From: Misgurnus anguillicaudatus
Taxonomy: Eukaryota > Chordata > Actinopteri > Cypriniformes > Cobitidae
Assembly: GCF_027580225.2 (NCBI RefSeq)
Contig: NC_073348.2
Coordinates: 40,924,501-40,988,500, forward strand
DNA: 64,000 nucleotides
Direction: 5' to 3'
The first letter of the stretch is position 1. Every line of letters starts with the position of its first letter. The translations under genes and the position numbers were made by a program. Under the pieces are notes generated by a model. It searched no databases and was not told where the DNA came from. It saw only the letters and a list, made by a program, of their open reading frames with translations. This document shows, one piece after another, positions 43,901 through 50,595 of this stretch.

Positions 43901-46900
43901 TCCATCCCTCAATCCATCCATCTACCAATCTATCCACCAATCCATCCATCCATCCATCCACCAACCAACCAATCTATCAATCCATTCATCCATCTACCAA
44001 TATATCCATATATGCATCCAATTACCAATCTATCCATCTATCCATCCAACTGCCAATCCATCCATCTATCCATCCATCCACCCATCATCTATCCACCTAT
44101 CATCCCTCCATCCATCCATCTACCAATATATCCATCCATCCATCCATCCACCAATCTATCCACCTATCATCCATCCATCCATCCATCCACCTATCTATCC
44201 ATCCATCACCCACCAATCTATCCACCTATCATCCATCCATCCACCTATCTATCCATCCATCACCCACCAATCTATCCACCTATCATCCATCCATCCACCT
44301 ATCTATCCACCTATCTATCCATCCATCCATCCATCCATCTCTTTCATAACACATTTTCTTTTTATAATGTGCAATTCCTTAATGTATTCATTAATATAGA
44401 GTTAATATAAAGGATGAATTTATTGTTTTTAACCATCAACCAACAAATCAATCTTCACTGAAGTGTGCTGTGAAGATTATATAACCTTACTGTCTGTTTA
44501 ATATCCAAAACTATACTGAAGTCAGTTTACGAGTTTAGTTTTAATACACAAGTTACAGTATGTTTTTCAGAGTATGTTTTCCAAAGGATTCCTTATATGA
44601 CATGACCTCTAAATAATGTGAACAGGGTCAATTCTGATTTCATGCTGAATTTAAAACTAGACGAGAGGTTGTCCAACAAAATACAAACTCATAATCGAGT
44701 CTGAGTCAGATGATATAATCCTTACAAACACCATCTACAGTCTGAAATGAGAAGCATCACGAGCACAAGACTGAACTTACAGTTTTACTGCCATGCTGAA
44801 GAGTGATCTCATGAGTATCTGGAATCTTCTTTACTGGATTCTGTTAAACACACAGAGAGAGACAGAGGGGGTTAACTAATGGTTAATGCTCTCATTTGCA
44901 TATTAGTTCTGATTAGACAGGTAATAGCACATCTATGAAAATGTAAATGAAACAAAAACAACAGCCTCTTCATTACACAAGTCAACATGTTTGATGTCTT
45001 GAACTTTCTCTTGAAGAGAAACACTGATGTAGTTTATGATTTGTTATTTGTTTTGCTGTGTCAGTGGTACACCGAGTATACATCACTATAATTCAGGGAT
45101 AAAACCACAAAAAGAAAGATGTTTAACTTTGAGTAAGCTTAAGAAAGACCATACTAAAGCACAAGTGTGTGTTTGTGGCGGTTTAGTGAGTAATCGAGCC
45201 GTGTGAACTCATCCTCCACCTGTGTGTGTTTTTATTCATATGTCGGGTTTTCATTGACGACCACAGCAGGTTATTTACTGCTCTTTTACTATAGTAATAC
45301 ATCGCCTGGTTGCACTGGCAGATATCACACATGCGTTTCGTTTGATTTGTGCTTGTCTGATTATTGTCGTACACGACTTTTGGCACTGGCTGTTTCTGCA
45401 CAGCACACCTGGACCTGACAGGATACATTTATCCCAGTACAGAGACATCACCGGCCAGCCGGCCAAACAGCAGAAGTCATCTATCACAACAGCCCACACC
45501 GGCCCTTAAACACCACAGGCCTGGGAAAGCAAACGCCTGCACACTGTCAGATATAGAGAGAGAGACATTTACAGCTGTCTTACTCTCCAGAGAGACAGAC
45601 ATGTGGACTGTATTTAGAGAAAAGAGTGAATCTCACAAAAACAGATCCTTACATTTCAGTGGTCCTAAATACAGGAGCATTATTCTCATATATATGTAAT
45701 GCAGGGGTCTTCAACTACTCTTCTGCAAGAAACAGATTTTTGTATAGCACTAACTCTTAAACGTCTTTTGTTTATAAATGTTTAACTTTCATAAGCTGTT
45801 ACATTTCAAGTATTTACAACATATAGCCAGTCTTCTCCTAATGACTAAAATTGCACTTCATGTTTTCTTTTTTAATATATTAATGATATATAGCCTAAAC
45901 CACCTTTTTATTGTACGCTACATTCGGACACGACTGTCAGAGTTCGCCCCCTAGTGGCAGTCATAATGAAATTTCAGTTTAATCTTAAATCTGTGCACAA
46001 GAGCCTTTAATCTACAAATATATTTTTATATGTTAATAATTTACTTATCAATAATCAATAATTTTTAAAGGATTCAAGTGTTGCTGATAAAAGTTAAACA
46101 AAAAAGGACTAATACTTGTCACCACACTAGAGATCACCCGATATACCTGTTTCCAGATATTTTCCCCAATATTTAATTTCCCCCATTATCTGGTACTGTA
46201 AAATTGGATTGCCGATAAACGGACGCCATTTCATCACAGCATCTGAAGAGAGGAGACTACAAAAACAAACGGGTGCACAGCAAAAATGATGGTGGAGTGA
46301 CGCAAAAAGACTTTGAGTATACTTACTTTTGCTTTAAAAATCAATTTTATTTAACATAAAAGCTATTAATGCGCAGATGAGATGCAATCTATGCAGCTTG
46401 GCTAAGAAAAGAGTAACGTAAACTGATTCATCAAATCCTGTCCCAATAACGACATTAGCTTTACATGAACAGTCATGAATGAATGTGTGTGGAAAAACAA
46501 AAGCGCTGAATTAAAGGAGTTTTTCTGTTATTTATGCTCATCAGTAGCCTCGTAAAATCACATTCATGTTCACTTACCGGGTTAAAGGCTAAAGCACAAC
46601 CATCGCATGTAGCTAATTTTTAACCAGATTTACCCCAAAACATTTACTACATAAACAATATTTCACTAAAACATCAAAATAAATGTTGACTAGTGCTGCT
46701 GAAATGCATTCAGACATTTTGTTTTTTTTTCTTCATTTGCAGTTCTTGAAAAACTCATTACTGTTATCATTGTTATATACAGTATCATCATTTAAATGCA
46801 GGATATTACCATGAATTATGAGCTTTTGTAAATAATATCAAACAATCTAATGTCTTTCTGGGGTTTGAGCTGCTTTCATGATGTTTACACAAACCAAAGA

Positions 46901-49773
46901 ACAGCACATGTGTGACGCTCAATAGAGATGTCTCACAAAGTTTAGCACATTTTCAAAACATAAATAATAGGAACGGAAAACCAAAATCCAAACTTGATTT
47001 AACCGATTCAGTCTCTGTTCTAGTGAATTGATGTGAAATGGACGTATGGCCCTCTAGTGCTCAAACTGACTCATTACAACAACAACAAAACACTAAATCT
47101 CATTTAAACAGTACATGTGAAATCATTCTGCTTAAAGTAAAACAAGTTTAATTTCTGAGATGCATGATATATAAGTGATAATAATGGTATCAGTCAGTGC
47201 CAAACTATTTTATTAAGTGTCAATAATATTAGCAAAATATTATTTTACTTTCATAGGAGGATTATTTTTTGTATCCACACAGTGTGTCATCTTTCATGTA
47301 TTAACTACTTCAGTTCAATCATTTGATAGAAAACATTCTTAGAATGAATAATTATGACTATCAATTATGAAACCAAAATTCAATATCATCAAATATTAAA
47401 GTGGCTGACATATTAACCCCTAAAATGTCGACTTTTAAGTGTGAGGGTGAGAAGTTGATGTGCCCCTTTTAAACTATATAACCCTGCCATTTTTGGGTCT
47501 CGAAGCCTAATCTTGTTTTAAAGAAGACACTTTAAAGGTTAAAGTGTCTGTTGGTGAAAATATATAATATAAAATTGTTATAGCAGTTTAAATTTATTTT
47601 TGGTTGTGAAGGTTGTGAAAATGTTAAGAGTACACTCACATCATCATCATCATCATCATCATCCTCATTCATTTCATCATCGTCATCATCAGATCCATCA
47701 TTAGCAGTAGAGCTGTGTTTGTATCCTGGTGGCAGTGGGGGTCCAACCACATCATCATCATCCTCATCTTCATCAGTTCTAGACTTGAGTCCAGGAGGTA
47801 CTGGTGGTCCGATGAGTTCAGAGTCTGACCCGCTGCTGTCACTGTCAGTATTCACCTTCCTGTTCACACACATACAAATGATATCATTCTGACTGTATGA
47901 GTGCTGATGGAGCGTAACACAAGATTATGATGAAGGCAATTATGTGACAATGAACCCTAACTAGTTAAGATGACAGCAGAGCACACTGGATTCTCGACTA
48001 TAGGATACAACTATAGGATATAACAAATGCAAAATAAAAACTGGAACAAACCACACAATCAAATTTCGACAAGAAAGCAAAATATGCTTATGAATGTTGT
48101 GTTTGCTCAGGCCAAGTCAAACTTTAATGCTTTACTGCAAAATTCATGTGTCTTGATCAGGCCAAGTTGACAACTCATGACTCCCTATTTTTGGGCATTA
48201 ACCCTGACAGTAGGGCTGAGTCCGGCACAAAATAATGTGGGTTAATTGTAACATATTTCTACAGGGCCGAACTTTTGGTCTTTTTCTCTTACTGTCAGAA
48301 GATCTCCTGTGAATTTGTGAAAAATTTTTATGTGTTTTGGTTAAGATATTGAACAATTTATCAATAGTGTTTCGGAGGCATGAAAGTACATTTCTTCATC
48401 TTATGTTTTTCTGAGTTGGGTGTGTAAGTCACCAAATCCAACCTTATATACAATGAAGCACTTCTGTCACTTTCCGTGTAATTGTATGATAACGGTTGGA
48501 CCCACAAACAAACTTTTAAGTGTTCATCTGTAGCCAAAACCAAATAGCGTTAGGTTGTGCCCCCTACACCAGTTTATCAAGTAGAGCATCAGTTACCCAG
48601 CAGTGGATGTAGATGGCTTCTCTTTCTGGTTGACATTTCGGCATCCACTGCTTTCTTTCATTTCTTCTTGCTGTCGTTCCTCTATGAAAGTAAAACACAT
48701 AGTGAGGAAATTAATTCAACATCACATCTAAAGAGAAAAGCAACCAACTAAACACTTTCACTGACCTAAAACACGCTGACTTCTCTCGATGGCCGTCCTC
48801 CTGGTCTGCTCAAACATGGCGTCCAGATCAAAGGTTCGAGCTTTCTTTCCTGAATAAGACATTAATGGTATAAGAGATTTAAAGGGGTGATAGGGTGAAA
48901 ATCTTATTTCATGTTTAAGTGCTATAATTGGGTCCCCAGTGCTTCTATCAACCTAAAAAATTTGAAAAATATCAAGCCAGTAACTTAGTTTTGGTAAACC
49001 ATTCCCCGCAACAGACAAACACACACAGCCTCATTTGCATAATGTACAACACTTACCGAATCCAGAGAAGCCCATAACAGATGAGATATCACCACCATCT
49101 TTACTGGAGTTACCTGTGGTCAGATTTATCTCATTTACTATCCACACATACAGTATACTGATAAATAACTCTTTAGTAATCTCAAAAACATAGCTAACAT
49201 GGTAATACTTTATAATGATAGTGAACAAGATAATGCTGGTGAAACTTCTGCTATAACACATGAATACGTTGAATAAAGTGGATGTTCACATTATCTCAGT
49301 GGTTTTTATTAAAGCCCAACACAAAAGCAAACTGTATTATAGTGGATTCGAGTCGTATTTTTGAAAATTTCATGTATTTTATAATGAATCACAAAGTTAA
49401 ATCTATAACCGAATCTGATGCTGTGAGTTGTGTGACACTTGACAGTGTAAAAGAGTAATAAATAACGTGTTCTGGTTATCGACGAACACCCACATTCATG
49501 TGACACTAACTAGAAACACTCACAGATAAAGGATGAGACAATAAGGATGTTTCAATAAGGACCTGTTTTACCTCAAGAGTTATGAGAGCTATAAGTTACA
49601 TTATAACAATCACACGTGCAGCTGCAGTTACCGCTTACAACCGCCGCTGTCAAACATTAAACTATCACAACTCTTAAATCAGACCAGTCATACTGCAAAT
49701 ATCAGTTAACTTTATGAAACTACGATAAAGAAGAAAATTAAATCTCACCAGCATCACTCCCGGGCTCCGCCAT
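1871..49773 (-). CDS. wdr70: wdr70, WD repeat domain 70 (15 exons, 3' end outside window)
   Basis: Exons in transcript order: 49749-49773, 49057-49113, 48766-48849, 48597-48681, 47640-47859, 44781-44840, 43402-43535, 40631-40784, 37114-37190, 24212-24386, 9924-10023, 8513-8597, 7470-7608, 2155-2255, 1871-1950. Joined, they give 525 codons plus one base with no stop. Landmarks of the family are visible: [20 protein letters not shown] near the N-terminus, an acidic region with two ELIGPP/VVGPP-type motifs (residues 84-157), and then WD40 repeats with [60 protein letters not shown] and [15 protein letters not shown]. The human protein has about 654 residues, so roughly the last fifth is missing at the left edge. 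WDR70 is a nuclear WD40 protein linked to chromatin and DNA-damage responses (family knowledge). The start ATG sits in a good Kozak context (AAACATGG). Identity rests on recalled human sequence, not on a search. Confidence 0.95.
2155..2255 (-). CDS. wdr70: wdr70 exon 14, last visible WD40 repeat
   Basis: Residues 466-499, [20 protein letters not shown] then [14 protein letters not shown]. Acceptor TTCAG, donor GTACAC. Nearly identical to the human block. Confidence 0.96.
3232..3400 (+). mobile_element. fragment of the GGGTTGCAAAGGGG hAT-like MITE family
   Basis: AAACTTTCCATGGAAAT, GAGGAAGCTAATGTTGGCAT and TTAATTCCTTAAG appear in the same order as in the reverse complement of 12530-12700; no intact termini. 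Confidence 0.55.
5050..5330. mobile_element. hAT-like MITE fragment, GGGTTGCAAAGGGG family
   Basis: Contains CATGGGAATTAATGGGAAT at its left and CCCATGTAAACTCCGCC then CCTTTGCAACCCTA at its right. These match the two ends of the fuller copy at 39120-39821. Confidence 0.6.
5824..6597. mobile_element. hAT-like MITE (TAGAGATGAAAC ends) carrying an inner MITE
   Basis: Right terminus GTTTCATCTCTA at 6586-6597; the left terminus AGAGATGAAAC is found at 6036 after the inner element. A perfect 8-bp target duplication, ATATGGTT, lies at 5816-5823 and 6598-6605. No coding capacity. Confidence 0.75.
5828..6031. mobile_element. hAT-like MITE (ACCGAGCTCCTAAGG ends), inner element
   Basis: Terminal inverted repeats ACCGAGCTCCTAAGG (5828) and CCTTAGGGGCTCCAT (ending 6031). 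Target duplication GGTTTAGT/AGTTTAGA, 6 of 8 matching. The interior has repeated short blocks of the type GATTCGCATGCTTACGC. Same family as 23321-23587. Confidence 0.75.
7470..7608 (-). CDS. wdr70: wdr70 exon 13
   Basis: Residues 419-465, [20 protein letters not shown] then [19 protein letters not shown]. Acceptor AACAG, donor GTAGGT. Strong match to human [17 protein letters not shown] and GKLVFFERR. Confidence 0.96.
7609..8512. other. wdr70 intron 12
   Basis: Nothing recognised beyond AT-rich single-copy-looking sequence. Confidence 0.5.
8513..8597 (-). CDS. wdr70: wdr70 exon 12
   Basis: Residues 391-419, [19 protein letters not shown] then TGLTSFFP. The donor is GTAAAT after CCAAT, leaving the Met codon of FPMTDCC split across the junction. 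An earlier GT within GTGGTT would break the frame and was not used. Confidence 0.94.
9228..9802. mobile_element. DNA transposon with TGACCCTGGAC ends, interrupted
   Basis: Left end ATATGACCCTGGACAACACA (9231) followed by AAAACCAGTCATAAGGGT, and right end TTTTGCGGTCCAGGGTCACA (ending about 9798). These are inverted copies of a very common fish non-autonomous element. The interior is broken at about 9371 by a member of the CCCTTAACTGGCGC family. Confidence 0.7.
9371..9660. mobile_element. CCCTTAACTGGCGC-family element inside 9228-9802
   Basis: Starts CCCTTAACTGGCGCTCC. Contains TTCAATATTTTGCATGTAAA and GACACCTAGTGGATGTTGTT, both found again (inverted) in 60504-61177. The right boundary is uncertain. 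Confidence 0.6.
9924..10023 (-). CDS. wdr70: wdr70 exon 11
   Basis: Residues 358-391, [20 protein letters not shown] then [14 protein letters not shown]. Acceptor TGCAG, donor GTCAGA. Confidence 0.96.
10613..11207. mobile_element. hAT-type non-autonomous element
   Basis: The right end reads GGCCACCAGTTGACTAGCCT, the reverse of the common hAT start AGGCTAGTCAACTGG. The left part (10613-10860), including GTTCGCCCCCTAGTGGCAGT, is repeated at 45752-45990. Confidence 0.55.
12530..12700 (-). mobile_element. fragment of the GGGTTGCAAAGGGG hAT-like MITE family
   Basis: GGGAATATTCCAAGTTGGAA at left and TTTCCATGGAAAGTTTTCAA at right; reverse-complement order of 3232-3400 and part of 39120-39821. A 60-codon frame across it is not a gene. 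Confidence 0.55.
13070..13858. mobile_element. TTAA-type MITE, degraded copy
   Basis: Right end GTTGGCACCTTTCAG and left end AAAGTGCTGTAGAATGTAAA correspond to the ends AGGTGCCATAGAATG of the copies at 19529 and 51361. The terminal TTAA is no longer intact. The interior has gained a short tandem array at 13345-13455. Confidence 0.65.
13345..13455. repeat. short tandem array, 17-bp unit (CTAGTTAATGCTATATG)
   Basis: About six imperfect units alternating between endings ATATG and ATATT, inside a MITE copy. Confidence 0.85.
16123..16700. mobile_element. hAT-like MITE (TAGGGCT ends), split by a second MITE
   Basis: Left arm TAGGGCTTCAAAGTGATTAA to TGTTTACATCAT and right arm CATGATGTAAACA to TTATGGAGCCCTA are long inverted repeats. 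Target duplication AAATAAAA (16115-16122) and AAATAAAC (16701-16708), 7 of 8. The family is the common TAGGGCTGTCAAACGATTAA element. Confidence 0.8.
16357..16635. mobile_element. inner MITE with TAGACGGTTTCA inverted ends
   Basis: Starts TAGACGGTTTCAGC and ends GATGAAACCGTCTA. Sub-terminal GTAACTTCCGGTAAACT and ACCGGAAGTAAAGTT are also inverted. It sits between the two arms of the outer element. The target duplication could not be read clearly. Confidence 0.75.
17800..18010 (-). mobile_element. tRNA-derived SINE with AAATAAAGGCAAAA tail
   Basis: On the minus strand: an A-box-like GATGGTGTAGCAGACAG near 18000-17985, a B-box-like GAGTTTGATTCCTGGCTC near 17945-17925, a body, then TGTCAAATAAAGGCAAAATG and an A-rich tail. 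The order head, body, A-rich tail is that of a Pol III SINE. Plus-strand frames over it are accidental. Confidence 0.75.
19529..20163. mobile_element. TTAA-type MITE (AGGTGCCA ends), 635 bp
   Basis: TTAA target copies at 19525-19528 and 20164-20167. Inverted ends AGGTGCCAAAGAATG and ATTCTATGGCACCT. TTAA target choice suggests mobilisation by a piggyBac-type transposase. No coding capacity. Confidence 0.82.
20256..20525. repeat. dispersed fish repeat with a long hairpin
   Basis: Starts CTACCACGGGTCTGTTAAAT. 20406-20522 forms an imperfect inverted repeat: GAATAATTGAC...TGAATTA...GAAAATA...TGCACACC pairs with GGTGTGCA...ATTTTC...TAATTCA...GTCAATTATTC. It resembles a frequent zebrafish-type repeat; class uncertain. 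Confidence 0.65.
21480..22300. repeat. GTTAATGCATTAACTAA dispersed element (probable)
   Basis: Left AAATGCATTAGCTAACATGA and right TGTTAGTTAATGCATTAACT are related inverted ends. The same motif recurs at 54045-54200. The interior is AT-rich and non-coding. Confidence 0.45.
23321..23587. mobile_element. hAT-like MITE (ACGGAGCCCCTAAGG ends), 267 bp
   Basis: Inverted ends ACGGAGCCCCTAAGGTGA and TCACCTTAGGGGCTCGGT, one mismatch. Target duplication AATATTGT (23313-23320) and AATATTGA (23588-23595). The interior carries repeated blocks of the form CGATAGATTCACGTGCGCAC. Confidence 0.85.
24212..24386 (-). CDS. wdr70: wdr70 exon 10, WD40 repeats
   Basis: Residues 299-357: [50 protein letters not shown]. 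Very close to the human segment. Acceptor TTCAG, donor GTAAGA. Flanked by introns of 12.7 and 14.2 kb, the two largest of the gene in this window. Confidence 0.97.
25065..25260. mobile_element. fragment of the ATGCTCCGATC hAT-like family
   Basis: ATGCTCCGATCGGGATTTTT then CAGCCGATACC and CATGATCG...GATACTGATTCTT match the left part of 40973-41909. The other end is not seen. Confidence 0.6.
26170..26502. mobile_element. MITE with CTGTTTCTCAAT inverted ends
   Basis: CTGTTTCTCAAT at 26170-26181 and ATTGAGAAACAG at 26491-26502 are exact inverse copies; the sub-terminal AAGAACG is also repeated inverted. About 333 bp, non-coding. Confidence 0.75.
27164..27190. repeat. (CTGT)n microsatellite
   Basis: About six CTGT units in a row. 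Confidence 0.9.
27477..27781. mobile_element. hAT-like MITE with GGTCTTCAAC ends
   Basis: Left CGGTCTTCAACTGGTGGTCC, right AAAGGTTGAAGATCTCTGC. These are the inverted ends typical of fish hAT-derived elements. Confidence 0.65.
30202..31050. mobile_element. hAT-like element with CAGGGCTCTACGC ends
   Basis: Left CAGGGCTCTACGCTAACC; right GCGAGTGAAATACTCGCAAT then GCAGAGCTCTA. Internal TTTAGGAGCACA occurs twice near the left end and its inverse-like TTTTTAGGTGCAAA near the right. Target duplication unclear. Confidence 0.55.
31654..32068. mobile_element. Tc1/mariner-type MITE with about 50-bp inverted repeats
   Basis: TACAGCAGGGAAAATAAGTA at 31654 and its inverse TACTTATTTTCCCCGCTGTA ending at 32068. 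The arms continue for about 50 bp (TTTGACACATCAGCATTTTT on the left arm). Bounded by TA. The interior frame at 31945-32145 is accidental. Confidence 0.88.
34288..34792. mobile_element. TTAA-type MITE (AGGGGCCAT ends), 505 bp
   Basis: TTAA at 34284-34287 and 34793-34796. Ends AGGGGCCATATGGCA and CATGCCATGGCCCCT. Same family as 52835-53309 and the fragment 48883-49003. An 83-codon frame inside is not conserved in the second copy. Confidence 0.85.
35053..35098. repeat. (TATC)n-rich simple repeat
   Basis: Imperfect ATCT/TATC run immediately left of the hAT-like MITE at 35101; it supplies part of the target duplication. Confidence 0.85.
35101..35947. mobile_element. hAT-like MITE (TAGTGCTGTG / CACAGCCCTA ends), 847 bp
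   Basis: Perfect 8-bp target duplication ATATACAC at 35093-35100 and 35948-35955. The ends are rich in ATCGATACG / CGATACAC motifs. Frames at 35087-35421 fall in this GC-richer end and are not genes. Confidence 0.85.
37114..37190 (-). CDS. wdr70: wdr70 exon 9
   Basis: Residues 274-299, [20 protein letters not shown] then TCSND; a WD40 repeat start. Acceptor TTCAG, donor GTAAGC. Confidence 0.96.
37530..38307 (-). mobile_element. Tc1-type transposon remnant, 778 bp
   Basis: Inverted ends CACCTAAAGGATTATTAGGA (37537) and TCCTAATAATCCTTTAGG (38282) bounded by TA. Full fish Tc1 elements are usually about 1.2-1.6 kb, so roughly half is missing, including the N-terminal helix-turn-helix region. 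Confidence 0.9.
37564..38204 (-). pseudogene. Tc1 transposase pseudogene (C-terminal part, frameshifted)
   Basis: A DDE transposase of the Tc1/mariner superfamily, which cuts and pastes the element at TA sites. Two overlapping reading frames carry it: 38204-37980 with [19 protein letters not shown], and 38037-37564 with [17 protein letters not shown] and [20 protein letters not shown], ending [20 protein letters not shown]. These hold the second Asp and the final acidic motif of the catalytic triad. Between the two frames the expected short GVMVWG-like segment is gone and the frame shifts inside a Gly-rich stretch. The DNA-binding N-terminus is absent. Inactive by these defects. Confidence 0.88.
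39120..39821. mobile_element. hAT-like MITE (TAGGGTTGTAAA / TTTGCAACCCCA ends), 702 bp
   Basis: Target duplication CCTGTTAC (39112-39119) and CCTGTAAC (39822-39829), 7 of 8. Sub-terminal CATGGGAATTAATGGGAAT and ATTCCCATAAATTCCCATTA are inverted. The most complete copy of a family with fragments at 3232, 5050 and 12530. Confidence 0.8.
40631..40784 (-). CDS. wdr70: wdr70 exon 8, second WD40 repeat
   Basis: Residues 222-273: [19 protein letters not shown], then [14 protein letters not shown] and [15 protein letters not shown], matching the human order. Acceptor TGCAG, donor GTAACA. Confidence 0.96.
40785..43401. other. wdr70 intron 7
   Basis: Contains the hAT-like element 40973-41909; the remainder is AT-rich with nothing recognised. 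43120-43330 is somewhat GC-richer and adjoins exon 7. Confidence 0.55.
40973..41909. mobile_element. hAT-like non-autonomous element (ATGCTCCGATC ends)
   Basis: Left AGCGATGCTCCGATCAGGAT with TTGCAGCCGATACC; right TTTTCAGCCGATCAATCGGA then GCATCTGTAG, the inverse. No transposase. A related fragment lies at 25065-25260. Confidence 0.75.
43402..43535 (-). CDS. wdr70: wdr70 exon 7, first WD40 repeat
   Basis: Residues 178-222, including [18 protein letters not shown] and [12 protein letters not shown]. Typical WD40 strand-D ending (KFWDF). Acceptor TACAG, donor GTGAGT. Confidence 0.96.
43536..44780. other. wdr70 intron 6
   Basis: Dominated by the ATCC/ATCT microsatellite 43885-44342; flanks AT-rich with nothing recognised. 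Confidence 0.7.
43885..44342. repeat. (ATCC/ATCT)n microsatellite, about 460 bp
   Basis: Long imperfect tetranucleotide array. Larger units near CCACCTATCATCCATCCATC recur at 44160-44310. A 132-codon frame of Ile/His/Pro/Ser is an artefact of the repeat. Confidence 0.96.
44781..44840 (-). CDS. wdr70: wdr70 exon 6
   Basis: Twenty residues, [20 protein letters not shown], aligning with human NPVHKIPDSHEITLKHGTKT; this leads into the first WD40 repeat. Acceptor AACAG, donor GTAAGT. Confidence 0.96.
45700..46065. mobile_element. hAT-type fragment related to 10613-11207
   Basis: Starts GCAGGGGTCTTCAACTACTC. From 45752 it parallels 10613-10930 with TTAACTTTCATAA, ACAACATATAGCCAG, GACACGACTGTC and CGCCCCCTAGTGGCAGTC in the same order. 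Confidence 0.65.
47394..47610. mobile_element. CCCTTAACTGG-family fragment
   Basis: CATTTTTGGGTCTCGAAGCC then TAATCTTGTTTTA and AGCAGTTTAAATTTATTTT match the left part of 60504-60700. Confidence 0.5.
47640..47859 (-). CDS. wdr70: wdr70 exon 5, acidic poly-Asp region
   Basis: Residues 84-157. Carries [12 protein letters not shown] and [10 protein letters not shown], the paired GPP motifs of WDR70, followed by an Asp-rich tract ending in eight consecutive Asp encoded by repeated GAT. Acceptor AACAG, donor GTGAGT; the exon ends in phase 0. Human WDR70 has a Glu-rich tract at the same place, so acidity is conserved but not the residue used. Confidence 0.95.
47860..48596. other. wdr70 intron 4
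   Basis: Nothing recognised. Confidence 0.5.
48597..48681 (-). CDS. wdr70: wdr70 exon 4
   Basis: Residues 56-84, a charged Glu/Lys/Gln-rich linker. Acceptor CATAG, donor GTAACT. Phases fit exons 3 and 5. This part of the protein is poorly conserved, so the call rests on splice sites and frame. Confidence 0.85.
48766..48849 (-). CDS. wdr70: wdr70 exon 3
   Basis: Residues 28-55, [20 protein letters not shown] and onward; this matches the most conserved N-terminal block of WDR70 (human [20 protein letters not shown]). Acceptor TTCAG, donor GTCAGT. Confidence 0.95.
   Translation of the reverse strand, partial: ERKLEPLIWTPCLSRPGGRPSREVSVF
48883..49003. mobile_element. TTAA-type MITE, truncated copy
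   Basis: TTAA at 48879-48882, then AGGGGTGATAGGGTGAAAAT, CATGTTTAAGTGCTATAATT and GGTCCCCAGTGCTTCTATCA: the inverse of the right end of 34288-34792. The other end is missing. Lies in wdr70 intron 2, between exons 3 and 2. Confidence 0.75.
49057..49113 (-). CDS. wdr70: wdr70 exon 2
   Basis: Residues 9-27, ending in the conserved MGFSGFG motif. Acceptor ACCACAG, donor GTAAGT. Begins in phase 1 and ends in phase 1, joining exon 3 to give the [11 protein letters not shown] signature. Confidence 0.93.
49114..49748. other. wdr70 intron 1
   Basis: Nothing recognised; the 49610-49680 part is slightly GC-richer and could belong to promoter-proximal regulation. Confidence 0.45.
49749..49773 (-). CDS. 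wdr70: wdr70 exon 1 (start codon)
   Basis: Encodes MAEPGSDA plus one base of a Gly codon; donor GTGAGA. The ATG is preceded by AAAC and followed by G, a strong vertebrate initiation context, and no other start fits the conserved reading frame of exon 2. The 5' UTR continues to the right, but its end cannot be placed. Confidence 0.85.
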
Positions 49774-49800
49774 GTTTACTAGAACATCAACAGTGACTGA

Positions 49801-50490
49801 CGCTACCGCTTCCTTCAAAATAAAAGTCATCGTAACTACATTACAATCACGATTATTATTTAAATAGCTACTAAAATCAAACAACAATTATTTACTATAG
49901 AAACTTATTTGCCATAATTAGAACACGTTTACCTATTTCAAATTGTATTTCTTAACATGTTTTCAACCTTGTTACTGTATTTCTGTTATGTTTATATGTA
50001 ATTGGGACAAATAAGATAACTTTAGTTTAACATTGTTGCCTGAGGCATATTTTATTAAAGGCATATAAACAAAACAAATTTAAAATGTAAACTATATAAA
50101 TTCAATTCAATTCAATTCAATTACATGCATGCAAATATACACAATGAACTGTAAAGATGACCCTACCGCTTCTTTCAAAATAAAAGTCACCGTAACAACA
50201 TAGGAAATAAGATTGTAAATAATTCAGGCTGTTGTTAAAAAATAAAACTCTAAAAATATAATATAATTTAAATAGCTACTAAAATATTATTTCTTAACAT
50301 GTTTTCAATCGTGTTTCAATATTTCTGTTAAGTTTATATGTTATTAATAAAGCACAAATGAGAGAACTTCTGTTTAATATTGTTGCCCGAGGCAATTTTT
50401 ATTAAAGGCATATAAACAAAACAAATTTAAAATGTAAATTACAGAAAATTAAATTATATGCATACAAATCTACACAGTGAGCCGTAAAAA
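49801..50490. repeat. two-copy direct duplication upstream of wdr70
   Basis: Unit 1 about 49801-50160, unit 2 about 50161-50490, offset about 360 bp, with small indels. The segment nearest the wdr70 ATG begins within 30 bases of it, so the ancestral promoter-proximal sequence appears to be what was duplicated. Confidence 0.8.
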
Positions 50491-50589
50491 TGTGTGTTCA
50501 GTTCTGCTATTGCTTTAAAATTTTGTTGTCAGATATTAAGAAAATAAAAAACATGCAACAGATCAGCAACACACCTGCAAACATTCATG

Positions 50590-50595
50590 TTTATT
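50590..50595 (-). promoter_or_regulatory. cplane1 polyadenylation signal AATAAA (candidate)
   Basis: AATAAA on the minus strand about 145 bases past the cplane1 stop codon. An earlier AATAAA overlaps the last codons and is too close to the stop to be useful. Cleavage would be expected roughly 10-30 bases further left, well before wdr70. Confidence 0.5.

Larger units (their letters stand above)
44841..47639. other. wdr70 intron 5
   Basis: Holds repeats at 45700-46065 and 47394-47610, and a possible hAT end near 46130-46210 (GAGATCACCCGATATACC). 45180-45700 carries overlapping frames on both strands but no recognised protein. Confidence 0.55.

Noticed and set aside
44012..44410. 132-codon plus-strand frame of Ile/His/Pro/Ser
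   Set aside because: Artefact of the ATCC/ATCT microsatellite.
45183..45699. Overlapping frames of 70-111 codons on both strands
   Set aside because: Mutually overlapping on both strands, no conserved motif, no splice context; chance open frames.
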